51,795 bases of DNA from NCBI GenBank assembly GCA_028689585.1, contig JAQVCW010000026.1, forward strand, positions 1-51,795. The letters run 5' to 3'. Shown here in pieces: positions 7,351 to 16,105 of the stretch. The position numbers and the translations under genes are program-made. Every line of letters begins with the position of its first letter. Positions within the stretch are counted from its first letter, which is position 1. The DNA comes from Lachnospiraceae bacterium. GTDB lineage: Bacteria; Bacillota; Clostridia; Lachnospirales; Lachnospiraceae. The notes beneath the pieces were generated by a model. The model was not told the origin of the DNA. It saw only the letters and a list, made by a program, of their open reading frames with translations, and did no database searches.

Positions 7351-8418
7351 ATGAAAAAACTAGTAAAAAAAATGGCTGCATTTCTTTTGGCAGCAGCAAT
7401 GATGATTACCTGTCTTCCGGCTATGGATGCAGAAGCGGCAAACTTTTTAAATTTCTGGGACGGGGAACGCATTATGGTAACAGCACCGGATGGTGTGAAT
7501 ATGCATACGGAACACGATGTGAACGCTTCTAAGATCACTACGCTTAAGTATGGTTCAGAGGTTATCATACTGCAGATCAATGAAAGCAATGGCTGGATGC
7601 TGGTTAACTATAACGGAACCATTGGATATGTATTAGGATATACAAATGGGTGGTTTGCAGCGGCTTCCACAGCAGCAGCTTCGCCGACGGTCTATTCCTA
7701 TAGTACCAGTAAGCAGGCTACTGTTACAGCAAGTGCTCTGAATGTGCATCGTCAGCCGGTTCGTCTTAGCTCCAACATCGTAGACGATATTTACAGAGGA
7801 CAGGTAGTGGTTGCCCTCGGCTATACAAACAATGGCTGGATCAAGGTTCAGTATTACAGAGGCTCAACGAGGATCGTAGGTTATGTCAGCCAGAGCTGGG
7901 TGAAAATATCCAATAGGGCAGCGTCTACACAGTATGAGCAGTTTAAGAACATTTACGGATACAGTGCACAGGTAAAGAGCTCTCTGACCAAGGAATTGAA
8001 TATGCATGCATCACCAAGCACTTCTGCACGTGTGATAGATGGGCTTTATCCGGGACAGGTTGTCACTATATTAGCGGAGTCACAGCACTGGTATAAGGTC
8101 ACCGTGAACGTAGATGATAATATGGAGACAGGATACATTTATAAATCCTACACCTATAAGATTGATGCTATGGAAAATCTGCGTCTAAACAAAACATCAC
8201 GCACGGTGAAGGTAAAGCATAAATATCATCTTCTTCTTCGCGGAACAACGGGTATGCGGGTCAAGACAACCTGGAAAACCAGCAGCTCGAAAATTGCTAC
8301 GGTATCAAAATACGGCTATGTAACCGCGAGGAAAAAAGGAAGCTGCAAGATTTACTGTACCGTTAAAGTGGGAAACAGGAGCCGTAAACTGACCTGCAAG
8401 ATTACTGTAAAAGCATAA
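7351..8418 (+). CDS. Secreted protein with three SH3 domains and a Big_2-type Ig domain
   Basis: Protein of 355 aa starting at the ATG behind GGAGAAAAGAGG; the in-frame upstream codons fall in the 20-bp repeats. A signal peptide ends near residue 30 (DAEAA). Three SH3-like units follow at about 35-100, 120-190 and 205-270, with patterns VNMHT, LNVHR and LNMHA. The last 80 residues form a bacterial Ig-like (Big_2) domain with the VKVKHKYHL...TTWKTSSSKIATVS pattern. The protein is strongly basic and probably sits in the cell wall. It shares architecture with its upstream neighbour and is likely co-transcribed with it. Confidence 0.85.
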   Translation: MKKLVKKMAAFLLAAAMMITCLPAMDAEAANFLNFWDGERIMVTAPDGVNMHTEHDVNASKITTLKYGSEVIILQINESNGWMLVNYNGTIGYVLGYTNGWFAAASTAAASPTVYSYSTSKQATVTASALNVHRQPVRLSSNIVDDIYRGQVVVALGYTNNGWIKVQYYRGSTRIVGYVSQSWVKISNRAASTQYEQFKNIYGYSAQVKSSLTKELNMHASPSTSARVIDGLYPGQVVTILAESQHWYKVTVNVDDNMETGYIYKSYTYKIDAMENLRLNKTSRTVKVKHKYHLLLRGTTGMRVKTTWKTSSSKIATVSKYGYVTARKKGSCKIYCTVKVGNRSRKLTCKITVKA

Positions 8419-8575
8419 AGAGAATTTTAACAGGATATGACTCCTGCAAGTCAGAAGAGAAAATTAATAGAACACTGAAGTGTAATATCTGACAAACACA
8501 CTTTATAGGGGCTTTCGCTTTAGGGTGGAAGCTCCTTGCAGTTTTTTGTTGCTGCAGATAGGAAAGGAGGAAGAC
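8419..8575 (+). other. Leader/intergenic region before the FHA-ABC gene
   Basis: The gap carries small hairpins: ACACTGAAGTGT, GGGGCTTTC with GGAAGCTCC at about 8509-8535, and TGCAG...CTGCA flanking a T run at about 8537-8555. The second hairpin is followed closely by a T-rich stretch, so partial termination before the ABC genes is possible. No clear promoter was found. Confidence 0.35.
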
Positions 8576-10117
8576 ATGCCGGCAGAAAATATATTCAATA
8601 TAAAAAAAGATATTACACCTGCAAAGCTGGTGGTCTGTGAACAAAACGGAATACCCAGAGAATATAAAGTAACAGGCACCTCAAAACTGGTATCAGAGGC
8701 CGCTTCTGATGATGAGTCTGAGAAGCTGATCCTGAATTATTCATTCCTGGATCCGGTTCAGGCAGTTATAAAACATCATATTACTCATTGGAGTTATATC
8801 AATAAGTCGGAAGGTACGGATACGTTTCTTAATGATAAATTACTGGGGGAAAATGAAGAGGCCGCTCTGCATGACGCAGATGTGCTGCGCATTGAACATG
8901 GACAGACACTGCTTCTTATTTTTATGGATCATTATCAGGAGGATGCAGAGTGGAAAACGATCTCACTGGATCAAAAAGATCAAGTGATACATATTCGATC
9001 TTATGAAACTTTGGAAGGAGGGGATGAAGCAGAAGCGGCTTCCCTGCCCGAAGAAAATCAGATATCCGATAAAACGGAAGACGGTCATCATGCCCAGATG
9101 CGTTATGTAAACGGGAAATGGGAGGTAGAGGATACCTGTACCAGCCGGGGGGTATATGTGAACAAAGCGAAAGTCCAGGGTTCCCGGGCCCTGACTAATC
9201 AGGACGTGATCTGCATCGGAGATACTCTGTTTCTTTATCAGGAGAACAGGCTGGTTTTTAACCATAAGACTTTGAAACAGAACAATCTGGTAATCCATAT
9301 CGAGGAACGGTCAGTGCGCGAGCTGTTTAAAAAACATATTCTTTTGAAGGATATCAATCTGACCATCGAGGCCGGAGACATGGTGCTGCTACTGGGGGGA
9401 TCCGGGGCTGGAAAAACTACTTTTGTAAATGCAGTTACCGGTTATGAAAAAGCAAAAGCCAGGATATTGGAAGGCGGCCGTGATGTATATGAAGATTACG
9501 AAAGCATGAAATACGACATTGGCTTTGTGCCGCAGCAGGATCTTCTGCGGGAGGATGATACGGTACGAATGACACTGGTTAACGCAGCGGAGCTTCGTAT
9601 GCCGGAAAATGTCTCTGCAAAAGACCGTTCAAAGCGGGTAGATGAGATACTGAATATGTTTGGCCTGGATCCGCAGAAGGAGGAACTGGTTGGAAAGCTC
9701 TCCGGAGGACAGAGGAAACGTCTTTCCATAGGAGTCGAATTTATTGCTGATCCATCCCTGTTTTTCCTGGATGAACCGGATTCCGGGCTGGACGGTGTTA
9801 TGGCCCGCTCGCTGATGGAAAATTTGTGCAAGATTGCGGATCAGAATAAAATTGTACTGGTAATCACCCATACTCCGGACAGAGTCATTGATTTGTTTGA
9901 TAAAGTGATCGTGCTGGCTAAGAGCACAGAGGATCATGTGGGACGTCTGGCATTTTACGGACCGGTGGAAGAAGCCAGAAGCTTCTTTGGATGCAGCACC
10001 ATGGAGGACATTGTTAAGACGGTGAATGGAATAGAAGAAGGCGGAGAAGGAAAGTCAGATTATTATATTGAAAAATACAGTCAGCTACAGAACAGTGAAC
10101 CGGAGGCAGATGCATGA
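8576..10117 (+). CDS. FHA-domain ABC transporter ATPase (ABCG/WHITE-like)
   Basis: Protein of 513 aa with start ATG 5 nt after AAAGGAGG. The N-terminal half holds a degenerate FHA-like fold (about 15-115) and a better FHA domain (about 150-235, with SRGVYVNKAKV). The ATPase domain covers about 255-490: Walker A GGSGAGKTT, signature LSGGQRKRLSIGVEF and Walker B FFLDEPDSGLD, of the ABCG/Wzm-less export type. FHA domains bind phosphothreonine, so the transporter is probably controlled by a Ser/Thr kinase, but none is encoded nearby. Its stop overlaps the permease start by 4 nt (ATGA). Substrate unknown. Confidence 0.88.
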   Translation: MPAENIFNIKKDITPAKLVVCEQNGIPREYKVTGTSKLVSEAASDDESEKLILNYSFLDPVQAVIKHHITHWSYINKSEGTDTFLNDKLLGENEEAALHDADVLRIEHGQTLLLIFMDHYQEDAEWKTISLDQKDQVIHIRSYETLEGGDEAEAASLPEENQISDKTEDGHHAQMRYVNGKWEVEDTCTSRGVYVNKAKVQGSRALTNQDVICIGDTLFLYQENRLVFNHKTLKQNNLVIHIEERSVRELFKKHILLKDINLTIEAGDMVLLLGGSGAGKTTFVNAVTGYEKAKARILEGGRDVYEDYESMKYDIGFVPQQDLLREDDTVRMTLVNAAELRMPENVSAKDRSKRVDEILNMFGLDPQKEELVGKLSGGQRKRLSIGVEFIADPSLFFLDEPDSGLDGVMARSLMENLCKIADQNKIVLVITHTPDRVIDLFDKVIVLAKSTEDHVGRLAFYGPVEEARSFFGCSTMEDIVKTVNGIEEGGEGKSDYYIEKYSQLQNSEPEADA

Positions 10118-11094
10118 GCACAGGTGAATCAATAGAAGAAAAAATAAAGGAAATAAAGGAAGCCGTGCTGCCGGAGACAGAGAGCGGTCAGACACGGCAT
10201 GCCGGCCGCCTGGGCCAGATTAAAATATACCTGGGAAAGCTGTTCCGCATCTTTATCTATGAGAAAGACTGGAAGGTACTGCCCATGGCTGCGGTAATTG
10301 CGGTTATGGTGGCTTACGTGGTCGGCCCTAATATGTTTGTAAATATGGAGGGAACCAGAATTGGATCACTGGCTCTGGTCTGCGTCTGCATCTGGAACGG
10401 ATTCTTTAATTCCATTCAAGTGGTCTGCAGGGAACGGGCCATTATCAAAAGGGAGCATCGTTCCGGACTTCATATTTCTTCCTATATTGCGGCTCATATG
10501 ATCTACCAGGCATTGGTATGTATCTGCCAGATTATTATTTCGCTGGCGGTATACTGGTTTGCCGGAATGACATTTCCGACAGAGGGGCTGGTGACCGGTT
10601 CCTTTCTGGCTGATATTTTTATAACCTTATTCTTGATAACGTATGCGTCTGACATGATGGCACTGATGGTTTCCTGTATTGTACACACCACTACTTCAGC
10701 AATGACGGTGATGCCCTTTCTGCTGATCGTACAGTTGGTGTTTGCGGGAGTTGCCTTTCCCCTGAAGGGTTTTCCAGCTCGGATGTCAGATCTTACCGTC
10801 AGTAAGTGGGGAATCTATGCAGTATGTACCGAAGCTAATTACAACAACCTTCCGTCTACAGTGCTGTTAAAAGAGATTGAAATGTTCGATGAGTATCCTG
10901 TTGTGCAGGTTTTTCTGGATAATGTGAATAAGGCTGACCTGGAAATGCTGGGCGCAAAATACCTGCAGAATGAGAACTATGAGTATGAAGTAAATAACAT
11001 AATAAAAGAGTGGAAAATTTTATTGGCATTTGCATTGCTTTACGTTGCTGTAGGGGTTCTGTTTCTGGAATTTATCGATCATGATAAACGGTAG
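10114..11094 (+). CDS. ABC-2-type transporter permease
   Basis: Protein of 326 aa. A cytoplasmic N-terminal segment of about 60 residues precedes six predicted membrane helices, the first near 60-80 (AAVIAVMVAYVVG). A soluble loop with PLKGFPARMSDLTVSKWG precedes the last helix, as in ABCG-type permeases. Translational coupling to the FHA-ABC ATPase (ATGA overlap) shows they form one transporter, probably a dimer with two copies of each. No known substrate. Confidence 0.85.
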   Translation: MSTGESIEEKIKEIKEAVLPETESGQTRHAGRLGQIKIYLGKLFRIFIYEKDWKVLPMAAVIAVMVAYVVGPNMFVNMEGTRIGSLALVCVCIWNGFFNSIQVVCRERAIIKREHRSGLHISSYIAAHMIYQALVCICQIIISLAVYWFAGMTFPTEGLVTGSFLADIFITLFLITYASDMMALMVSCIVHTTTSAMTVMPFLLIVQLVFAGVAFPLKGFPARMSDLTVSKWGIYAVCTEANYNNLPSTVLLKEIEMFDEYPVVQVFLDNVNKADLEMLGAKYLQNENYEYEVNNIIKEWKILLAFALLYVAVGVLFLEFIDHDKR

Positions 11095-11141
11095 CCGGTC
11101 TGGTATAACAGAGATTTTTTACAAGAAAGAGAAAAAATTTT

Positions 11142-14120
11142 ATGGAAAAACAGAAAAAATTAAAAAAACTGGCAATTACAATTTTATTAGAAATAGTGGG
11201 GATTATAGTATTATATTTTATCCTGAATTATGCACAGACAAGGCTTTCTGTGCAGCGTCAGTATGAGAATTCGATGCTGAAGCTGGATATTGCCCAGCAG
11301 AGAATGACTTCGCATGTATTAGAAGCAGAACAAAATCTGTATCGCTACGATGTGTTCAGTCAGGCGAAGGTGAATGTATTATCCTATTTTTACAGCCGGA
11401 ATCCGGATCTGGAAGCCAGCATTTCCAAAATGGCATCTCAGTGGGAACTGAATTATCTGTATATTCTGGATGACACTGATCATCATCTGATCAGCTCCAA
11501 TCAGGCTGTGGGACCGGATTTTGAAGAAAATCCGGAACTGCTGACGCTTCTGGAGAACAGGGAACCGGTTACGATTGGAGATACCCGCTACTATACCAGC
11601 AGGATCATATCGGAAGATCAGGTGATCGTGGCCGGAAGAGAATGCAGTACCCTTATGGCACAGCAGGCAGAGCTCACCTCACCAAAGTATTCGCTGAATA
11701 CAATACGGGTGGGAACTACCGGGTTTATTATGGCGGTTGACCTCAGCGACAGCACAATCGCTTACCATAAGGATGCCGCATTGCAAAACCAGCCGGTGGA
11801 TACGCTTGGAATCAAAGAAGCTGTTTTGAAGGATGGCTATAATGGCTGGATCACCTGTGGAGATACTTCTTATTACAGCTGCAGTAGGGCCAGCAAAGAT
11901 TACCTCTATGTGACCATGGTTCCTGCCAGTGAGATTACAGCCACAAACAGACAGATGGTATTGCTTGGCATTGCGGTGTTCGCTCTGGTTATTTCCCTTA
12001 TTGTTATTTATATGTTTTTTATCCAGACGGATCAGCAGCAGATTAAGTCAGGACGCTCCGGTTTTCTGAATATCGGAGGAAAGCATTATTTTAACAGAAC
12101 AATCTGGAAAAAGGTCAGTCATGTGGTATGGATCGGTACAGCAGCGATTTTTTGCATAGCATTTTATGTGGAATCCCTGGCGGCACTTTCCAAGCAATCG
12201 GCCAAGAGCAATGCAAAGATGAGTGATATCCAGGAGATTTTTGTGGAAAATGAGGATAAGCTGCAAATGCTGACGGAAGAGTACAATGCTGAGTATATCC
12301 GCCGTGCCCAGAATATTGCTTATCTCCTAAAACAGGATCCGGCGCTGCAGGAGGACGAACAGCTTGCCAAGCTGGCGAAGCGGGCTCAGATCGATTCCAT
12401 CTACATTTTTGATGAGAATGGTCAGACGGTACATACCAATACGGTCTATAAGGATTTTAAGCTGAGCAACAATGAGCGGGATTCTTCCTATGTTTTTCAG
12501 GATGTGATAAAAGGATATAAGGATGTGATGCTTCAGGAGGCAAAGCCGGAGGAAAACTCGGATGGTTCCTATACCCAGTATGTAGGGGTGGCCCGCATGG
12601 ATGCACCGGGCATGGTCGAAATCGGACTTTCCCCGCAGATGCTGGCTGAACGTCTTCAGAGCACTACGATGGAGTATATTCTGAAAAACATTGCGGTGGA
12701 AAATCAGGGTTATGCTTTTGCAATTGACAAAGAAACACAAAAGATTGTGTATTTTCCGGATGAGAAGTATATAGAACGGGATGCGGCAGAGCTTGGGATA
12801 AAAGAAAATGCTCTGGGGGACGGATACTCAGGATATCAGATGATCAACAACCAGAAGTGTTTTGTTTTCAGTCAGGAATATAATGGAGCTTATATCTTTG
12901 TGGCAGCGCCGGTTTCGGCGGTGACGAATGGACGGCTCACTATGGCGGTGCTGGTTGCGGTTACCAGCTTCCTTCTGCTGCTGGGTATATCGGCACTGTC
13001 GATGATTGTAAAGAAGGAGGATGACGAGTTCGAAACCGTTACGGAAGCAGTTCCAATTCCAATACAGGAGCTGGATGAGGAAAGTACCTGGGCTCAAAAG
13101 ACACCGGAACAGAAAATAAAGCAGGTTCTTTTTGGCTTCATGGGAGCAGTTGGGATAATCATGGTGATATATTTCAATTTTATGAAGAATTCCTATGATC
13201 AAAACTCCATTTTATCCTATATTCTTTATCAGAAATGGGAAAAAATGCCCAGTATTTTTTCATTTACCTACATTGGGATCGTGCTGATACAGATTATTGT
13301 GGTCACTACGGTTATCCGGAAGCTGCTGACCCTTTTTTCAAATGGTATGGGTCCCCGCGTTAAGACCATCGAGCGGTTGATAAACAGTGCAATCAAATAC
13401 CTGTCGATCATTGGGGCAATTTTTTACTGCATCAGCTTTCTGGGAATTGATTCTTCTACACTGCTGGCGTCAGCAGGAATTTTGACCTTGATTGTGGGGC
13501 TCGGCATCCAGTCTCTGGTCAGTGATGTCGTAGCCGGAATCTTCATCGTGTTTGAGGGTGAATTCCGGGTGGGCGATATTGTTACGATTGGTGATTTCCG
13601 GGGCATTGTACGTGAAATCGGAATGCGTTCCACAAAGATTGAAGATCTGGCCCAGAATATAAAGATATTCAATAACTCTAATATTTCAGGAGTTGTTAAT
13701 ATGACCCGCAAGTTTTCCTATTCTTATATTGATGTGGGTATTGATTATAATGAATCACTGGAGCGGGTGGAGAGTATACTGGATAAAGAGCTTCCTAAGG
13801 TCAAAGGAAAGATTCCGGAAATTACAGATGGCCCATTTTATAAAGGTGTGGTTTCGCTGGGAGATTCCAGCGTGGTCATCCGTATTCTTGCGAAATGTAA
13901 TGAGATTGACCGTGCAGGACTGGCCAGATCATTAAATCGGGAAATCAAGCTGATTTTCGACCGGAATCATATTAATATTCCGTTCCCGCAGGTTGTGATC
14001 AATCAGCCGACAGCAACTACTGTGGCAACTCCGAAGCAGAAGAAAGAGGCAGCAGCCTTCGTACAGGAGCAGAAAGAGGCGTCAAAAGATCTGCATGTAA
14101 CTGAGAATCAGGAAAATTAA
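11142..14120 (+). CDS. Large mechanosensitive channel: two Cache-like sensors fused to an MscS domain
   Basis: Protein of 992 aa against about 290 for simple MscS. TM1 (9-29) is followed by a first extracytoplasmic Cache-like domain (about 33-265), TM2-TM3 (about 272-350), a second Cache-like domain (about 355-600), TM4, a linker, and then the MscS unit from about residue 660. The pore helix region is SAGILTLIVGLGIQSLVSD (about 778-796), followed by VFEGEFRVGDIV and the beta domain. The two sensors are similar to each other, e.g. GTTGFIMAVD and NQGYAFAID. It sits 47 nt behind the permease. Ligand-gated or ligand-tuned osmotic release is the natural inference; the Cache assignment rests on pattern and topology. 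Confidence 0.85.
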   Translation: MEKQKKLKKLAITILLEIVGIIVLYFILNYAQTRLSVQRQYENSMLKLDIAQQRMTSHVLEAEQNLYRYDVFSQAKVNVLSYFYSRNPDLEASISKMASQWELNYLYILDDTDHHLISSNQAVGPDFEENPELLTLLENREPVTIGDTRYYTSRIISEDQVIVAGRECSTLMAQQAELTSPKYSLNTIRVGTTGFIMAVDLSDSTIAYHKDAALQNQPVDTLGIKEAVLKDGYNGWITCGDTSYYSCSRASKDYLYVTMVPASEITATNRQMVLLGIAVFALVISLIVIYMFFIQTDQQQIKSGRSGFLNIGGKHYFNRTIWKKVSHVVWIGTAAIFCIAFYVESLAALSKQSAKSNAKMSDIQEIFVENEDKLQMLTEEYNAEYIRRAQNIAYLLKQDPALQEDEQLAKLAKRAQIDSIYIFDENGQTVHTNTVYKDFKLSNNERDSSYVFQDVIKGYKDVMLQEAKPEENSDGSYTQYVGVARMDAPGMVEIGLSPQMLAERLQSTTMEYILKNIAVENQGYAFAIDKETQKIVYFPDEKYIERDAAELGIKENALGDGYSGYQMINNQKCFVFSQEYNGAYIFVAAPVSAVTNGRLTMAVLVAVTSFLLLLGISALSMIVKKEDDEFETVTEAVPIPIQELDEESTWAQKTPEQKIKQVLFGFMGAVGIIMVIYFNFMKNSYDQNSILSYILYQKWEKMPSIFSFTYIGIVLIQIIVVTTVIRKLLTLFSNGMGPRVKTIERLINSAIKYLSIIGAIFYCISFLGIDSSTLLASAGILTLIVGLGIQSLVSDVVAGIFIVFEGEFRVGDIVTIGDFRGIVREIGMRSTKIEDLAQNIKIFNNSNISGVVNMTRKFSYSYIDVGIDYNESLERVESILDKELPKVKGKIPEITDGPFYKGVVSLGDSSVVIRILAKCNEIDRAGLARSLNREIKLIFDRNHINIPFPQVVINQPTATTVATPKQKKEAAAFVQEQKEASKDLHVTENQEN

Positions 14121-14234
14121 AGGATTCAGAGCTGTGAGGTGCAGCACCGGGCAGCGGAGCGGATTGCAAATATCCGTTTTGACATTATGGTTTCAAAAAA
14201 ATGATATAGAAAAAAAAGAAAAGAGGAAAAAAGA

Positions 14235-14915
14235 ATGAAGAAGTATGCAGCAGAATTAATCGGAACATTTGTACTGACCTTTGTAGGATGCGGATCAGCA
14301 GCAATCTCAGGCGGAATTGGCGGAGTGCTTGGGGTATTGGGAATTGCCATGGCATTTGGCCTCTCTATTGTGGCAATGGCATATTCCATTGGAAACATCT
14401 CAGGATGCCATATCAACCCTGCAGTATCTCTGGCCATGTTCCTCAGCAAGAAAATGGATGCAAAGGATTTTGTGGGATATGTGGTTGCACAGTGCATCGG
14501 CGGTATCCTGGGAGCGGGACTCCTGGCTCTGATCGGTTCCATGTGTAATCCGGTCATTACCGGACTTGGCACCAACGGTTTTGGCGATGCTTCCTATGTG
14601 GGGCTGAGCTGTGCAGGAGCATTTTTAGTTGAAGTTGTTTTAACCTGTATTTTCCTGCTGGCTATTCTGGGTGTTACTTCTGTTGAAAAATTCAGCAGCG
14701 TGGCAGGCATCGTGATCGGTCTGGTACTGGCATTTGTACATATCATTGGTATTCCGCTGACCGGCACCAGTGTCAATCCGGCAAGAAGCCTTGGACCGGC
14801 CATCTTTGCAGGCGGACAGGCACTTTCACAGGTGTGGGTATTTATACTGGCTCCATTGGTTGGCGCAGCGATTGCAGCGTATCTTTGGATGTATCTTTCA
14901 AAAAAGGAAGCTTAA
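14235..14915 (+). CDS. Aquaporin / glycerol facilitator family channel (AqpZ-like)
   Basis: Protein of 226 aa with six membrane helices and both NPA boxes: SGCHINPAVS and TSVNPARS. An Arg follows the second NPA, as required by the selectivity filter. A short channel with a compact loop after the second NPA is more like a water channel (AqpZ) than GlpF. It has its own possible start signal (TTGACA at 14179-14184 with a weak -10) and ends in a strong terminator. Its position behind the MscS fusion supports a role in osmotic balance. Confidence 0.92.
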   Translation: MKKYAAELIGTFVLTFVGCGSAAISGGIGGVLGVLGIAMAFGLSIVAMAYSIGNISGCHINPAVSLAMFLSKKMDAKDFVGYVVAQCIGGILGAGLLALIGSMCNPVITGLGTNGFGDASYVGLSCAGAFLVEVVLTCIFLLAILGVTSVEKFSSVAGIVIGLVLAFVHIIGIPLTGTSVNPARSLGPAIFAGGQALSQVWVFILAPLVGAAIAAYLWMYLSKKEA

Positions 14916-14944
14916 TTCCGGACAGAATGTAAAAAAGGGAAAGG

Positions 14945-14994
14945 GTGCGGCCGCACCAAGCCAGAGGCTGGTGCGGTATCGGCACTTTTTTTTT
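14945..14994 (+). terminator. Rho-independent terminator of the aquaporin gene
   Basis: CCGCACCA (14951-14958) pairs with TGGTGCGG (14969-14976) and an outer GTGC/GCAC pair extends the stem. A run of nine T residues follows. It closes the island just before palindromic element copy B. Confidence 0.85.
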
Positions 14995-15005
14995 GTCGTA
15001 TAGAA

Positions 15006-15283
15006 GTTACCGTTCAGCTTTGGAATGAGGACGCTTTCCGGGCGGCTGCCCCAGGTATGCCACTGGTGCTGTTTCGAAAGCCAAGAGCATCTAAGGCTTC
15101 CACAAGGTGTTCCAAAAGCAGGAATTGGGAGCCATAACTCACCTTCGGTTCAAACAAATGGCTCCCAATTCCTATGGAACATCTTGTGGAACCCAAGATG
15201 CTTATGCTTTCTGCAAATGCACCTGTGGCATACCTGGGGCAGCCGCCCGAAAGCTGTGCGTCAAGCAAAAGGCTGAATTGTAA
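15006..15283. mobile_element. Palindromic MITE-like element, copy B (278 bp)
   Basis: Same orientation and roughly 90% identity to copy A at 4434-4712. It starts GTTACCGTTCAGC and ends GCTGAATTGTAA. Differences from copy A occur in both arms. It lies 11 bp after the aquaporin terminator and 22 bp before the marR promoter, so both copies border gene blocks without breaking a gene. Confidence 0.75.
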
Positions 15284-15305
15284 ATTTTAAAGAAATAAGA
15301 ATCGC

Positions 15306-15334
15306 TTGACAGATAATAATCATTCATTTATAAT
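15306..15334 (+). promoter_or_regulatory. Consensus promoter of the marR-ABC exporter operon
   Basis: TTGACA (15306-15311) and TATAAT (15329-15334) with a 17-bp spacer: a perfect sigma-A consensus. A strong promoter next to an inverted-repeat operator fits tight repression. Confidence 0.85.
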
Positions 15335-15335
15335 A

Positions 15336-15366
15336 TGTTTGATATAAAACAATCTCATATCGAACA
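15336..15366. promoter_or_regulatory. Inverted-repeat operator, likely for the MarR-type repressor
   Basis: TGTTTGATAT (15336-15345) and ATATCGAACA (15357-15366) are inverted repeats with one mismatch. They start one base after the -10 box and cover the predicted transcription start, the classical place for steric repression. Confidence 0.65.
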
Positions 15367-15449
15367 GTTGGGAAACGAACGGAATAGGAGCTATGGGGAA
15401 TCGAGTTTTTCAATCTGTGTGGAAAAATCGGAGAAAGGAGAGGCTTAAG

Positions 15450-15995
15450 GTGAGTAGAGCAGAAAAAGATCGGCGATATGGTTATGAAATCAAAACGCTG
15501 GACAATATGATTGGCCGTAAGGTTATGTCAATTTCCATTAAAAACGGAATGGATCAGCTGACGGTTATGCATGGGTGGATCATCGGATATCTGTACAAAA
15601 ATCAGGATCAGGATATTTACCAGAAGGATCTGGAGGCGAAATTCTGCATTACCAGATCTACGGTGACGAATATCCTGAAGCTGATGGAAAAAAAGGGATA
15701 TATACAGAGGGTTGCGGTGGCGAAGGATGCCCGGCTGAAGAAAATTGTTCTGACGGAGAAAGCATTGAATATTCAGCAGAAGAATTACATGGATATGCAT
15801 GAGATGATGGAAAATGAACTGGTGGCAGGGATCGAGGATAAGGATCTTGTGACATTCCTGGAGGTGATCCGGAAGATGAAGCAGAACCTGGGAGAAATTG
15901 AATTGGACCGGTACTGCGATGTGGGACCATTTCACAGAGGGATTCCGCCGGAAAGAAAGAGTGAGCCAGTGAGCCGTAATTCCCGGCAGAATTGA
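15450..15995 (+). CDS. MarR-family transcriptional regulator
   Basis: A winged-helix protein of about 181 aa when started at GTG 15450, which follows GAAAGGAG by 9 nt. The in-frame ATG at 15393 has GGAG only 2 nt away and is less likely. The recognition helix region is DLEAKFCITRSTVTNILKLM, then the wing (VAVAKDARLKKIVLTEKA). MarR regulators commonly repress adjacent efflux pumps and release DNA on binding a small phenolic or lipophilic ligand. It is followed co-directionally by two ABC exporter genes after a 110-nt gap. Confidence 0.9.
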   Translation: MSRAEKDRRYGYEIKTLDNMIGRKVMSISIKNGMDQLTVMHGWIIGYLYKNQDQDIYQKDLEAKFCITRSTVTNILKLMEKKGYIQRVAVAKDARLKKIVLTEKALNIQQKNYMDMHEMMENELVAGIEDKDLVTFLEVIRKMKQNLGEIELDRYCDVGPFHRGIPPERKSEPVSRNSRQN

Positions 15996-16105
15996 CAGGA
16001 AAAGCGGGAAATGCGGCAGAGCCGTCAGGAAAGGCGGGCAAGCGGCAGAAGTCCGCAGGTTATCAGGAAAACAGGTAAAGGCAGCAGTAAGTGAGGAGTG
16101 TCAGC

